A DNA stretch of 64,000 nucleotides. Origin: Mimachlamys varia. Its lineage: Eukaryota > Mollusca > Bivalvia > Pectinida > Pectinidae. The notes beneath the pieces are model-generated. The model was given only the letters and a program-made list of their open reading frames with translations, was not told the DNA's origin and did not search any database. Below are positions 1 through 12,700 of the stretch, piece after piece (within the stretch, counting starts at the first letter, position 1; every line of letters begins with the position of its first letter). The stretch covers positions 36,868,729 through 36,932,728 of the forward strand of contig OX392533.1 in the NCBI GenBank assembly GCA_947623455.1, written 5' to 3'. The position numbers and the translations under genes are program-made.

Positions 1-560
1 GTTCACAAACATCATCCCTCGTAGGAGTTTCAACCTGCTGCAGTAAAATACTAGGTCACCGTTACTATAAATAGAATGTGACAGATCCCAAACGACGTCA
101 CCGCTTTACATGCTGTATTTCTCAACCAATTGGCATACAACTTCACACAAGTGTTCACAAACATAATCTTTTGTACGAGTTTGTGTATCAACCTGCTGCA
201 GTCAAAAACTAGGTCACCGTTACTATAAATAGAATCTGACATATCCCAAATGACGTTGCCGCTCTACAGGCTGCATTTCTCAACCAATTGGCATGAAACT
301 GTACACAGATATATATAAAAATCATCTTCTATACCAGTTAGCTTTTGAACATGCTGTGCTCACCATTACTATGCATAGAAATTGACAGAAAATTTGAAAC
401 TAGGTCACCGTTACTTTTAATAGAAATTGACAGAAATGGATGTCACCGTTCTATAGGCTGCGCTTCCCGAGAATTTACACAAGTGTTCACAAGCATCATT
501 CCTTGAACAATTCGCGTTTCAACCTGCTGCGGTCAAAAAGTAGATCACTGATACTATTAA
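1..560. repeat. Diverged satellite-like tandem repeat, unit about 150 bp
   Basis: Units restart with GTTCACAAACAT at about 1 and 152 and with GTTCACAAGCAT at about 486; a more degraded unit lies near 300-400. Each carries CAACCTGCTGC followed by a variant of TAGGTCACCGTTACTAT. The array probably continues left of the window. The unit length was judged by eye. Confidence 0.65.
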
Positions 561-678
561 TAGCAATTGTATGGTATTTTTTATTGTTGAAGTGTGAGGG
601 TATCGTATTTGATCCTTTGTTATGGTTATGTTTTAGTAAAATTTTAATTACTGTATGTCTGAAACTTTTTTATTTTAG

Positions 679-3247
679 AACTGAAAATACGCAAACTACA
701 AGTGACCGGCAGGCGTCAGAATCACCAATATTATTTGATGTCCCGAACGTGTCTTTAGATAACAAAGACACAGTGTGTATCTACAAGTTCCCTGATTTTG
801 CAGTAAGTAATGAATGATGATTGATAACATCTGGGGAAAGAGAATGGTTGCCTAACTACCCGCTTTCAATATCCTCCTGGAATATGAGACATGCATATGA
901 TAATTGGTCATTGATTTCAGACAAATATATATTATTATACAAAGATTATTAAGTTATATACGTAGTCCGTGTGACAAATTTTTTATGTGCAATCGCATGC
1001 GTTTCCTACTTTCCTACTTTCAAATCTCTATAATGAGAACAGGAGTATCAATAATGATATAATTCAAATTTTAAGCTGCACTCGTCAGAGCCGTGCGGCT
1101 CGTTGTTTTTGTTTTGGGTGTGAAAATTTTCGGTGTGGCAATTTTCGGTGTGGCAACTTCCGGTGTGGCAATTTCCTGTGTACCTGAGCGCACGCATGCT
1201 CTGAATCTGTTACGTCACAGTATGATCATGCTCTGTAGTGACGGTGAAGTATCGTAATCAGAAAATAAGAAGCTATGCAACTCGGTCTTCTTAAAATGAA
1301 GTGTTCTGTTGTTTTTTCCCAACACAAAAAAAATGCATATTACTGGTTTTATTAAAGTTCGTTGTACAGTTGTTACGGCAGTAGCGTCTAGGCCTAATGA
1401 TCGTCCCTAGTGATGACCGCCATCTTTGAAAGCGCACTTGCTCTGTATCTGTTACGGCACAATTAACCATGCTCTGTAGTGAAGTATAGTAAACAGAAAG
1501 TAAGAAATTATGATCTGTTGTACTTTCCCCCACATACATAAATGCGTATAAGTGGTTTTAAACGTCCAGTATCTCTTGTACACAGACCGGTTGTCAGGAT
1601 TCCGCTGTGGTGATCGTTTTGGTTAGTAGAATGTTTGATTCGAGTAGCTGACTTTCCGACCTTAAAGCGTTTACATGATGCAGATCTATTATTGAAATTC
1701 CCATTTATTTCGGTTCCTTTCGGCTAGTAAAATGATATTTCAGTTCATAAATCTCAGTTCGTTGATAAATTATATCATGACAGCTATAAAACATTGGAAG
1801 ATGCAAGCAGCATACCACATACATAGATGATACATGTTGCAAATGGCGACGCAATTTACCTGCAGTGCTCAGGTCGAAATGACGATTACAGGTCAACTGT
1901 GCTATTGATCTAACTGTTACCGATAGTTGATAAAAACAATTATTTACAATGTATTATGTTTCATGTATGCATTTACGAAACTAAGTAAATTTAGAAACAT
2001 GACACGGCCGTCCTTCAACAAGAATTCACATTTTATGACAATTATAATAATAATAGCTGATAAATAAAGCTGAACATGATCTAAGAAAGCTTTCGTACTT
2101 ACGTTGACAATTATCCTCATGCGGTGAGCGACTTTGATGTCATACTGACATAATTCTAGTTTATATTAAATAAGTATCTGTATCATTACATGTTCACTTT
2201 GTTTATTTTATCGATTTGCTTGTGTTCATTAGAACAGAATTCATATTTACTCTCTTATTAAATCATATTATTTTTTAGTTAGCAAAATCTATGCTTTTTT
2301 GTTGGATCTATTTAAACTAAGTCAGCATTGAAAATTTGACGTTTCTTGATTTTCATTTTTTCAGGAGCAGTTACGAGATATGGGTTTTACAGATACTGGT
2401 TCAGCTCTTGAGTCGGTATACAAACCCGTCGAAGGACTTGCTAGTGCCACTAACAATGTGAAGAATACTGCAACAGAATCTTACTCACCACAAGTGACAA
2501 AATATTGTTTAAAACCGTCTTCCGCCTCCGACGATTCAACCGGTACTTTTCATGAAGGATTACTTGCACATTATTTCTTTTTATGGAAAAAATCCATAAA
2601 ATATTTAAAAAAGAAAAGAGATGAGTAATAAATTTGCCTTGCTTCACGAAAGCAAAACACGTTTTAGGAATCAAATACATACAAAATAAACAAACTTACT
2701 AACTTTAAGGTTGCATTCTTATATTAATTACAATTAAAAAAAATCTTATCATGTTTTCTGCTTCAATTACAGATTCTGAACGATCAGATCAAGAAGCCAG
2801 AAATCCTTCGAAAACTACACCAGGGAACGTCGTCAATGAAAAACAAAAGCGTGAACTGGTTGAAATCCAGAAGGAGAAACCTGGAACACAGGCAATCGAA
2901 TTAAGGAATACCAGGAAACAGAATGATAGTTCTGAATTCCAAAATCTGACCACGAAAACCTTGCTTCAGCCTATTGAACACGAAGAGGAACAAGACAAGA
3001 ATCTTTCTAAACCTTCCCAGAGTAGGTCTTCTGAGGACGAAGACGATGTCGCACCACCTCGTATCCGTATGCAAGGATGGTTAAGCAGTGATGATGAAGA
3101 AAGCAGTGATGATGAAGAAGGAGGTTTTTATGATGATTATGCTACTGCTGCTGCTGCTGCTGCTGAAGATGACGATGATGAAGAAGTAGGTTTTTATGCT
3201 GATTATGCTGCTGCCGTTGCTGCTGTTGTTGCTGCTGCTGCTGCTGT

Positions 3248-3279
<32 letters not shown>

Positions 3280-4667
3280 TTGATGATGATGATGCCCCAC
3301 CCAGTGGTCCTTGGGACGAATGGTCGAGCAGTGAAGATGAGATTATAGTGGAGGGAAAGGACACAGAGGAAGAGGAACGAGTGATGATCAAGCATGATAA
3401 GAAGGGGGAGAATGTGATTGAGGAGGGGGACAAGGAGGAGGAGAAGAAAGTGATTGCTGCTGATGATGTTGCGGAGGTGGGCGAGGCTTCTATCAAAGAT
3501 TATGAACAGGAAAAATCGAAAAGTGAATTTGCTTCCTCATTCCACCATGGTATTCCTCTTGAACAATGTTGTCGTTTTAAGGCCCTTGTGACACACGCAT
3601 CCTCCGATGAAACCGATCTCAGTTTTGAAAGAGGTAAGTATTTAGAATATGTATTAACAGTGCAGGTCAGCTTTTGCTTTTCTTATTTGCATGAAGACAA
3701 ATACTTATGATCTTATCTACTTTTATTGTAACACGTATCATCATAAAACTTGTAAGAAAACATCCTCCTAACACTAGCTGGTATACATGTATATCTTTGA
3801 TAACACCTATAGCACTTAAAAGCTAAATACAAAATGTGATGATAATGACAGATTTTTCTTCTGGTGTATTATAATTGCAAATACATTTAATAATGCCGGA
3901 CATGCACTACGCAGACATTAAGTTATTTAAGGATTAACTTGAATTCATTTTTTATGTTATGGGGGTATAACACAAAAAAAACAGAGTGTACTCTAAATAA
4001 ACCGCGAACCGGTTTTTGATGAGAGTACACTCCGAGTTTTTGTGTTATAACCCCATAACATTAAAAACAAATTCATGTTAATCCTTATAATTTAATCTAT
4101 ACCCTGCGAAAATTCACTTTATTGATGGACTCTTTTCTCTTACAAATTAATACGCTGCTGCATCAGCCAATCAAAAGCGACGTTATAAACGGCGACGTCA
4201 ATTTTGACGTTATGGGCTGATAACATAATTTTTTAAACCAATGAAAAAGCTTGTTTCAAACAAGATTAACTTATATGAAATTAATCGCACGCGAAAAAAA
4301 TGCTAAGAGTTGATCAGGGAATAACATCTAACACTCACTGCCTTCCTCGCCTTGGCTAAAATATGCCATGTAAATTGTCATTTGTTCTGCTGACTGAAGG
4401 AAGGATATTTCCACGTCTTTACCATAATCAAAACATCATAAACTGAAGATTATTATATTATGTGCCTGATGAGAATTTTCAATACTTGAATTTGCAGGAC
4501 AGAAACTAGTACAGACACACCAAGCCACTGGAGAAGGTATTGCCTACGGATACACACGCAGGAACAGATACAGCAAGCTCAGGTATGGATACTTCAACAT
4601 CAGGCAAACCAGAGTGTGGGAATCACCATCCAAGAATGTTTTCAAGAAATTTTTTACCAGCATCTGA
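679..4667 (+). CDS. Acidic low-complexity protein with C-terminal SH3-like domain (3' part of gene)
   Basis: Four phase-consistent exons: 679-802, 2365-2542, 2773-3633 and 4498-4667 (stop TGA 4665-4667). They encode 443 residues; the first exon begins inside a codon, so the start lies left of the window. The second exon has a short hydrophobic stretch, EQLRDMGFTDTG, that loosely recalls a UBA helix. The third exon is very acidic, with two Ala runs, a run of ten Asp interrupted once by Val, and Lys/Glu-rich blocks. Its end and the fourth exon together read like an SH3 fold: ALV, then DETDLSFERG (the usual D-E-L-S-F-x-x-G), then GYF followed by about 20 basic residues. I do not recognise the whole protein. 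It could be a cytoplasmic or nuclear adaptor. Exon structure is fairly certain, the SH3 call moderate, the function unknown. Confidence 0.65.
1080..2165 (+). repeat. Dispersed family 1, copy 1
   Basis: Begins near CAGAGCCGTGCGGCTCG and ends at GATGTCATACTGACATAATT. The same beginning and end recur at 4950-5905 and 23495-24446. An internal segment (CTCTGTATCTGTTACG to the CTGTAGTGAAGTAT region) occurs twice within this copy. No transposase reading frame is visible, so it looks non-autonomous. It lies between the first two visible exons of the SH3-like gene. Confidence 0.7.
3130..3295 (+). repeat. Coding trinucleotide tracts (GAT/GCT) in exon 3 of the SH3-like gene
   Basis: Runs of GCT and GAT triplets encode poly-Ala and poly-Asp. 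The tracts are in frame with the flanking exon. Spurious Ile- and Ser-rich reading frames on the other strand arise from them. Confidence 0.9.
3926..4096. repeat. Foldback (MITE-like) hairpin
   Basis: The left arm starts at AAGGATTAACTTGAATTCAT and runs through TATAACACAAAAA to GAGTGTACTCT; the right arm is its inverse, ending in TTCATGTTAATCCTTATAA. Arms are about 65-70 bp around a short centre containing CGCGAACCGG. It sits in the last intron of the SH3-like gene. Confidence 0.85.
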
Positions 4668-4949
4668 CATTGTCTTTAGCGCATTTTTCAACTGTTTGGA
4701 TTTCATTTGTCGTGTGCGAAAGATTGCTGCCGGTAACTTTTCAACAAAAAAAATACTTATAATAATAAGAAATACTAGTATTAAAACAAATATATCTTCT
4801 TGTTTTCTTTTTCGAAATGCAGATGAAAAGGAAGAAGGTCATTACTTAGTCAGTCTTCATGTTAGGACATTTTGATTCGATTGCAGTTACGCATGGATAT
4901 CTACTTTCAAAAACAGTTTTAAAAAAATAAACCAGGTGAAACTGGTTTT

Positions 4950-6335
4950 TTTGAACCGCTCTCGGTAGAGCCGAGCGGCTTATTTATTTTGTTTGTGGGC
5001 GTGGCCGGAAGTCCGGTGTACTAATTTCCTCCAGTCGGGAGTTCGTTGAACAATTGTTACGGCAGTACCGGATCATACCTATAGTGGGTCAGTATAGGCC
5101 TTGTGATCGTCACTAGTGATGACCGCCATATTGGAAAGCGTCACAATTAACCATATATGTATATGTTACGTCACATTTAATCATGCTCTGTAGTGAAGTA
5201 TTGTAAACCTGAAAGTAAGTAGCTATGTTTTGTTTTACTTTCCCCCAACGCACAAATGCATATTACTGGTTTTAAACGTCCAGTGTGTCTTGTACACAGT
5301 CCGGTTGTCAAGAGTCCGCTGTGGTGATTTGCACGGACCGTTATGGTTAGTAGAATGTTTTATTCGAGTAGTTGACCTCGGGAACTGAAAGCGTTTTCAT
5401 GATGCAGATCTATTATGGGAATTCCCATTTATGTTGGTTCACGTCGGCAAGTTAAATGATATTTCAGTTAAAAAATCTCAGTTCGTTGATATATTAAATC
5501 ATGACAGTTAAAAAACATGTGAAGGAACAAGAAGCATACCACATGCATATATGATACATATTGCAAATGGCGACGTAATTTACCTGCTTAGGTCGAAATG
5601 GCGATTATATATAATTATTGGTCCACTGTCTTACTCCATCTAACTGTTACTGATAGTTGACCAAAACAAGGATTTGCTTTCTTTTAACCCACTTTTGGTA
5701 GCAACGTGTTATGTTTCATGTATGGATTAACGAAATTAAGTCAATTTAGAATCATGACACGGCCGTCCTTCAACAAGAATTCACATTTCATGACAAAGCT
5801 GATAAATAAAGCTGGTATGTAAGAAAGCTTTCTTACTTACGTTGACGACTATCCTCATGCGGTGAGCGGCTTTGATGTCATACTGACATAATTCTAGTTT
5901 CATCATATATTGCATCATATTTGATAATATAGTTTATGTGGTCTTATCTATAAATTGATTGATAAAAGAATTGGAAAAATTAATGCAAATACAAATTATT
6001 TCCAACTTCATGACAAAAAACAAACTACGATGTAGTTTAAAATATTTCATTGATTTTGATTTAGTGCATTTTTATTTTGGTAATTACATGTGAATTCAGT
6101 TATACACCAATGCAAATCCATGATGTATTTCATCTTTTATTTTGAATCAATTTCATGTTATGTAAACTGATCTTTTTGGGATGGGAAATTTAAATGTTTT
6201 ATTAGTCCTACAGTTACAATAACTAAATAGACATACTCAATAGCATGTTTCAATATCATGACTTGCATTCAAACGTTGCTTAACCAATTATACTTATGCG
6301 GTGAGCGGCTTTAATGTCATACTGACATAATTCAA
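4950..6335 (+). repeat. Dispersed family 1, copy 2 plus a second 3' end
   Basis: 4950-5905 matches 1080-2165 from the CCGCTCTCGG...CCGAGCGG hairpin at the left end to GATGTCATACTGACATAATT. A further segment, about 5940-6335, matches 24070-24446 and ends in the same GTGAGCGGCTTTAATGTCAT motif. Two related copies therefore lie head to tail, just downstream of the SH3-like gene. Confidence 0.7.
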
Positions 6336-6530
6336 TTTTTTTTTTTTATTTTATATTTTATTTTTTTTAATAAAACAAGTCAAAAGAGTGTTGTTTCATT
6401 TAATCTTATTGAGTTCGAAAGTGAAAAACCAAGCCGGATCGTATATGTAGTCATAAATTCTGACTGCTATTTTAATATTTAAATATTCCTGTCTCACCGT
6501 AGGGTGTGTGTGTGTTAGTTTTTTCCCAGC

Positions 6531-6726
6531 CGACCCAGAGTACAATATGAAAGTATGCAGCCACTGCCGACTCTCCTACCCATGGTTACCAAGAAAAACA
6601 AAGGAATCCACACCAGGGTTAACAAGCTTATATATGACGTATCGACACTTAGTGTTTATTAATGGGTCACGAACGGCGACTTTAAACCCAGCATGTTCCA
6701 CATGCCCGGTCGATCCCCAGCTAAGT
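6531..6726 (+). other. Possible orphan exon, unknown product
   Basis: A stretch with exon-like edges: TTTTTCCCAG on the left and a strong GTAAGT donor right after 6726. One frame is open throughout and reads with two CxxC-type pairs (VCSHC early, ACSTC late). A second frame is also open for about 40 codons, so the coding frame is not settled. No neighbouring exon could be joined to it. It may be a real exon, a pseudo-exon or part of an unrecognised repeat. Confidence 0.25.
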
Positions 6727-7424
6727 AAGTAACCCTGAACAGTATTTATTTATCTCACAACCGACAAATACTATTTGAATACCATTTATATTCAATGATG
6801 TTTAGAAGCATACATTAAAAACACCAAGAGCGTTTTGTATTTCATTTAATAATTTTGCAAGCAAATCATTTTTTTTTTCAATTCGATTTGCGAGGAAGCG
6901 CGAAAGTTCAACGTTTTTGTTTTGTATAATATCACATTACGAAAAGACGGTGCTTCAGAGGAACTGTCAGTTTAGACTTGAGTGTTCATAAACAACTGAA
7001 TGCGGATAATAAACATTTTATAAACACATATTTATTTATTTATATTTCATTTAAACATTTTTTTGCAATATAATGACTCAAAATTGCCATGTCGTATCTG
7101 ACAGTTCTTTAGGTTTAACAAAAGTTGAAATCGTAATGAAATTTTCTTAACTTAACAAGCATGCTGGAATGCGCATGAAACAATTAAAATTCCCATTGAA
7201 TTACATTAAGTTACATGGACACGTGTTTTTGAAGCATTTTCGTTATTGCTATCTTTTTCATCTGACGCAGAGTTGAAACCAGGTTTATATAAACTCATGA
7301 AGTCATGAGATGTCACATGGCATAATTAAAAGAATGTACGCGATGGGTACGACTAAGGCATAGATAAAGTATCTACAATACTATGAGTCTAACAATGTTA
7401 TGTTTACATAGCAAACTTTATCTG

Positions 7425-7690
7425 GGCCCGTATTCATGAAACCGTTCTCATGCTTAGGAATAGATTTTGTGCTCAAGCCTAATTTCTTGATCTGGCCATA
7501 AATAAATAATGAAATGATATTTTTAAAAAGATTTGGAAATAGTTTGAAGATGGTTGAAGTCAAATACTGTTTTAATGTTTAAAATTAATTTTTTTAAGCG
7601 TTCTGCACGATTTAAGTAATTTATAAGAAATCTGACTTGAGCACAAAATACATGTTTGAGCATGAGAACGGTTTCATGAATACGGACCCT
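7425..7690. repeat. MITE-like element with about 50-bp terminal inverted repeats
   Basis: The left end reads CCCGTATTCATGAAACCGTT then CTCATGCTTA...TTTTGTGCTCAAG; the right end is the inverse, CTTGAGCACAAAATAC...GAGCATGAGAACGG then TTTCATGAATACGGACCC. The interior of about 160 bp is AT-rich and has no gene. Confidence 0.85.
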
Positions 7691-8394
7691 GAACTGATGT
7701 GCATCTATTACTTCGCTTGGTATGCCAAACGATTATACAATTCACTTATCAAGTGGAGTCATCAAAACATGATAGTGATAAAAAAAAATTAGCTTACCAA
7801 ATTTTAATAAAAAATATCTTCATTTTAAAACGGACATTATAAAACAAACTATGAAATGTCAGTTTTATCCTGTGATAAGAAAATTTACTAAAATATAAAC
7901 CGGAGAAGAATTGAGTTTCAAGAGATTAAAGAAAAAGAAAAAGTTTTTTATCATTCTTTTATTGGATGGAACATTGCTTTTTTGAATGAATGAAATACCA
8001 AACAATAAAGTAACATTTTAAATATAATAAGATATAAATGTTTGGCTATACTAGTTTATAACATTATGATATACACACGTCAGTAATATTCATTTGATAT
8101 GAAAATGAATTATGAATTATACTGTCAGGTTACAATGTATATGTTTTCTCGCTCTTGTATATTGACATGGACTCTTGAAATTGTATGTTGCGTTAAAAGT
8201 ATAGTCGGGTGACGTAATCGTGTAGATATCATAAATAGAGGCCATTAAATGGTTTTCCATGTTTAATCAAGTATACCCCTGCTTCTCCTAACTTTGGTGT
8301 TTACAAGTCACAGTTGATTCGATATTCTAGAAATTGCTCTGAATATCGTGATTTTCGTGATCGATGTCGACTGCTGAAAAGCAAACTAAAGGAT

Positions 8395-8760
8395 TCGAGA
8401 GATGCAGGTTGATCAGAACTATAGGTAAGTTGTATGGTCGCCATCTGTGTCTCATTGAGAAATATTCTGTATCTTTGAGTGATATGAAGACGGTATGTGT
8501 TTACTTGTTGTGATTGACAATGATACTCGGTTCTCATTTTGAGAACTTGATGTTCACTTGGATGTGACAAAGATTTACATGGCGGGTATCGTCGATGAAA
8601 CAGAAGAAGCTTACCTTCCGGAACACCTGGTCTTATTCTCTTGTATATTTACAATGGACTCCATGTGAATCTTTCCTTTGTTCATAATTTGCTCCTGGTA
8701 TAATCGATTTTGAGTTCGGATTATGATTTTGTTAACGCTTCGATATTCTCTAATTTATTT
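8395..8760 (+). repeat. Dispersed family 2, full-length-like copy
   Basis: Diagnostic blocks in order: GGTCGCCATCTGTGTCTCAT, GATACTCGGTTCTCATTTTG, ACATGGCGGGTATCGTCGAT, GAACACCTGGTCTTATTCTC, TAATCGATTTTGAGTTCGGA. Other copies lie at 50815-51185 (+), 26135-26457 (-), 45010-45260 (-), 47480-47770 (-), with fragments at 11565-11730 (-) and 18655-18740 (+). No coding capacity. Confidence 0.8.
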
Positions 8761-9065
8761 TCACGAGTATGGCTGAGTTTTTATATTTTATATTAATGGA
8801 TATTCTGCTTTAATAATGAAAGGTATTTAATATTTATTTGGAAGCCATTGACTTGTATTTTAATATGGTTTTGAGATTCCTAAATACTTTAAGGCTTCTG
8901 ATTAAATTTGATTTGATTTGATTTTATTTAGTGATCATGTTTATAGCAGAGATTGCATTGCTCCATTGTGAAATGGTGAATATTCTCTCTCGGGATTTAC
9001 CTTGACGCTGAATTATATTTTCCATCAACTGTGTATTTATCAATAAAACAATGTTAATACAAGCA

Positions 9066-9212
9066 TTGGTTGTCATATTTTTGACATTCGATCATTGGTG
9101 TGTAACATACATTGGCGTAGCTGCTTTATTCAACATGGTACGCGCTAGTGCACACCATATAATATATATGTTACACGAAAATGAATGTCAAAAATATAAC
9201 AGTCAATAAATG
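9066..9212. repeat. Imperfect hairpin element
   Basis: TGTCATATTTTTGACATTC on the left pairs with GAATGTCAAAAATATAACA on the right, and TGTGTAACATAC pairs with ATATGTTACAC. The span is about 145 bp, in the interval before gene A. Confidence 0.65.
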
Positions 9213-9771
9213 ATTGACGCTCGAGAATTGAAAATGATATGAAAGTGCTTTGTTATCTTTTTGTTATTATCAATTATGTGAAATGGGTTATTTCAAAAGG
9301 TATATTTCAAAGTGTTCTTATTAAACAGGACAAGATATATTTTCGTCGTTTAAAAAAATCTCGATAAGCTACATGTAGAAAATGCAATAAGTTATCTAGT
9401 ATTATTAAAATTGAAGGAGGCCGCACATGTGTGGAGACATTAAAAGCACGATCAAAATATTCTCAATAAATGTGGCAAGTAATCTTATAGATAAATCAGC
9501 ATTATTAAATATCATATGTAAGTACTAAATAGAAAATAGCTCGCACGACTTTCATTAAAAATTGGGCTAAGGTAGCATGGCTGCGCTTCTGACAATGTTA
9601 TCAGCCACTTCAGTGAGAAGAAGATTAGATGGACACACAGAGAGACAAGTGGACTGGATTTATCACATATGGTGAGTGGATGGACAGAGGTTTATCAATA
9701 CAAGCCTCTAGATACAACATACAGGTGGAGAACCCGATGAAACAGTTTATTCAAACAGGAGCACGAGGATA

Positions 9772-12700
9772 ATGGACAGAGTGGCTTTCTACGGTGTCTT
9801 AATAACTTCTATATATTATGCAGGTAAACAATAATTTGTTGTGTTTGATATTTGGATTATTTTGCTTGGTTGTTTTTAATTTGTGTGTGTTTTTTAAGTA
9901 CATTTTGATGGTGGCACCTATTGGTAACACTACCTTTTTATTGCAATTTAACTTTATTATTTATGTATGTTATATTTACGTAACTTATGTCATTTTTGAT
10001 TGAAATTTCTTTATACCGATACTAAATGAAATGTTTTTGAAATATTTAACAAAGATATGGAAAAATACTTGCAGATACTTTTCAAAATGTTGCGATTCGT
10101 CTTTTATGAATATTCGTCGACAATTTTTGAAGTTGGTCTGATCTAAACATTGCTATTAAAACAAATTAGATGCCGTTCTTTTTTAGTTTAAGAGTAAGTC
10201 AACCCGATAATGTCAAAGTTGTTAAAATATCATTAATGTATATTCGGTTGTTGTCATGACACTTTTGCATGTACATGGTTGCTATGACACCGATACATGT
10301 ATATCGTTGTTGTAATACCGATACATGTATATGGTTGCTATGACACCGATGAATGTATATAGTTGCTATGATAACGATACATGTCTATGGTAGCTGTAAT
10401 ACCTATACATGTATACGGTTGCTATGATACTAATACATGTTAATGGTTGTTATGATAGCGATAAATGTATATGGTTGCTATAAAACCGATACGAATACAG
10501 TATATGGTTGCTTCGATACCGAAACATATAAATGTAGCTATGATACAGATACATGTATATGGTTGCTATGACACCGATGAATGTATATAGTTGCTATGAT
10601 AACGATACATGTCTATGGTAGCTGTAATACCTATACATGTATACGGTTGCTATGATACTAATACATGTTAATGGTTGTTATGATAGCGATAAATGTATAT
10701 GGTTGCTATAAAACCGATACGAATACAGTATATGGTTGCTTCGATACCGAAACATATAAATGTAGCTATGATACAGATACATGTATATGGTTGTTATGAT
10801 ACCGTTACATGTATATGGTTGCTATGATACATATACATGTATATGGTAGCCATGATGTACCGATACATTTATATGGTTGCTATGATACCGATACATGTAT
10901 ATGGTTGCTATGATACCGAAACATGTATATGGTTGGTATGACAGCGATACATGCATATTGTAGCTAAGATACCGATACTTGTTTATGGTTGCTATGATAC
11001 TTACACATGTATATGGTTGGTATGACACCGATACATGCATATTGTAGCTAAGATACCGATACTTGTAAATGGTTGCTATGATACCGAAACATGTATATGG
11101 TTGGTATGACACCGATACATGCATATTGTAGCTAAGATACCGATACTTGTAAATGGTTGCTATGATACCGACACATGTATATGGTTTGTATGACACCGAT
11201 ACATGCATATTGTAGCTAAGATACCGATACTTGTATATGGTTGCTATGATACCGATTCTTGTTTGCGGTGGATTTGATACCTGATCATGTATAAGGTTGT
11301 TAAGATACAACTTTTGTATAAATATATCGCTGCAGTGATAATGATTTGTGTATATCTTTCTAGACGAATTTGAAACATCATATCGCTGCTATATTAGTTA
11401 ATGCATGCATATGAGTGGTATTATGACATCGATACATTTGTATGGTTGATATGATAATAATAAATCAATTTCACTGTATCAAAGAATTCAATCCTACAGT
11501 CAAATAGTTCTTCCAAAATCAGATATCTTAATTAAATGATATGGCATCACAAAATACATGCAAACTCAAAAATAAATTAGAGAATACCGAAGCGTTAACA
11601 AAATCATAATCCGAGCTCAAAATCGATTAAACCAGGGGCAAAATATGAACAAAGGAAAGATTAACATGGAGACCCTTGTAAAAGTACAAGAGAATAAGAC
11701 AATGTATATATTTCTTGGAAAAATGTATTAAACAGTTAACAATTTCGATTTCACCACATCATATTTAAATAAAACTACATGCTATATATTTAGTTTGAAT
11801 AAGTCAACATTTGTGGTAAAGCAAAATTTAAATCTTATTATCTTTATTGAATAGACGCCGCTATCAAATGTGGAACATGCCTTCAGCCACCAAATTACGT
11901 CAGCAGTTTTATCAAACTTAAAGCTCAGTCAGCCCAATCAGAGGCCATCATTCTTCACAATATCACAGAGGTGCCAATCAAAGTCGATGTTCAAGTTAAA
12001 CCAATCAGCGGCAACGACACAAATTTCTTCTTTCCTGGACTAGGATCGTCTCAGCAGGATGATGACAAACAAGGTGTCTACGGAGGCGTGGTTTACAAGT
12101 ATAACGAAACAGCTGTCAAACTGTATGTACCCAACCGGAACGACGGTTCTAGTGACGGTTCTGTTATATTTACAGGTAATATTCTTGTTACTATGGAAAC
12201 GGGATCATTATTGATTTTCACTCAAAAATGATTAACAATCTGGTGACAAGTCCATTAAACTTAAATTTCAACCATATTAATGAGAAATGTTATAATATTT
12301 AGAAATTTCACTAATATTCATTCATTAACTATAGTTCCCGAATCCTGATCTATTTTCGCATAGCTAAACCACAAAACATTTCGCATGACGTCAACAATTT
12401 ATGTAGCCGAAGATATGTGAATTGTAAATCAATATCTTATAAGTTACACTATTTCCATTTTTCAGTATATTCTTTATTTTGCCATCACACGTACATATAT
12501 TTGAAAATGGATTTTGGTTTTCGCTGGTCAAACCGTTCCATTAAAAAACCCTATTACGAATCATTTTCAACAAAACAATTTAACATATTACAATTACCCA
12601 ACAAACATGACCGTCTCATCAAGATTAACCAGAATGAAGTTCCAGTCAAAACTAATGTCGGCAATAGAACCCAGTCAAATTTTTCCTTTGATGTATGTCT

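Noticed and set aside
440..678. Hydrophobic open frame upstream of the first visible SH3-like gene exon
   Set aside because: It runs through satellite sequence and the polypyrimidine tract before an acceptor at 677-678; it is best read as intron.
3081..3496. Poly-Ile and poly-Ser frames on the minus strand
   Set aside because: They are the complement of the GAT/GCT coding tracts of the SH3-like gene.
10822..11310. 162-codon minus-strand frame rich in Tyr and Ser
   Set aside because: It consists entirely of the 28-bp minisatellite in intron 1 of gene A.
11971..12231. Start of a separate protein at 11971
   Set aside because: It is the middle of exon 2 of gene A; the frame continues upstream to a splice acceptor at 11853-11854 and joins the signal-peptide exon in phase.
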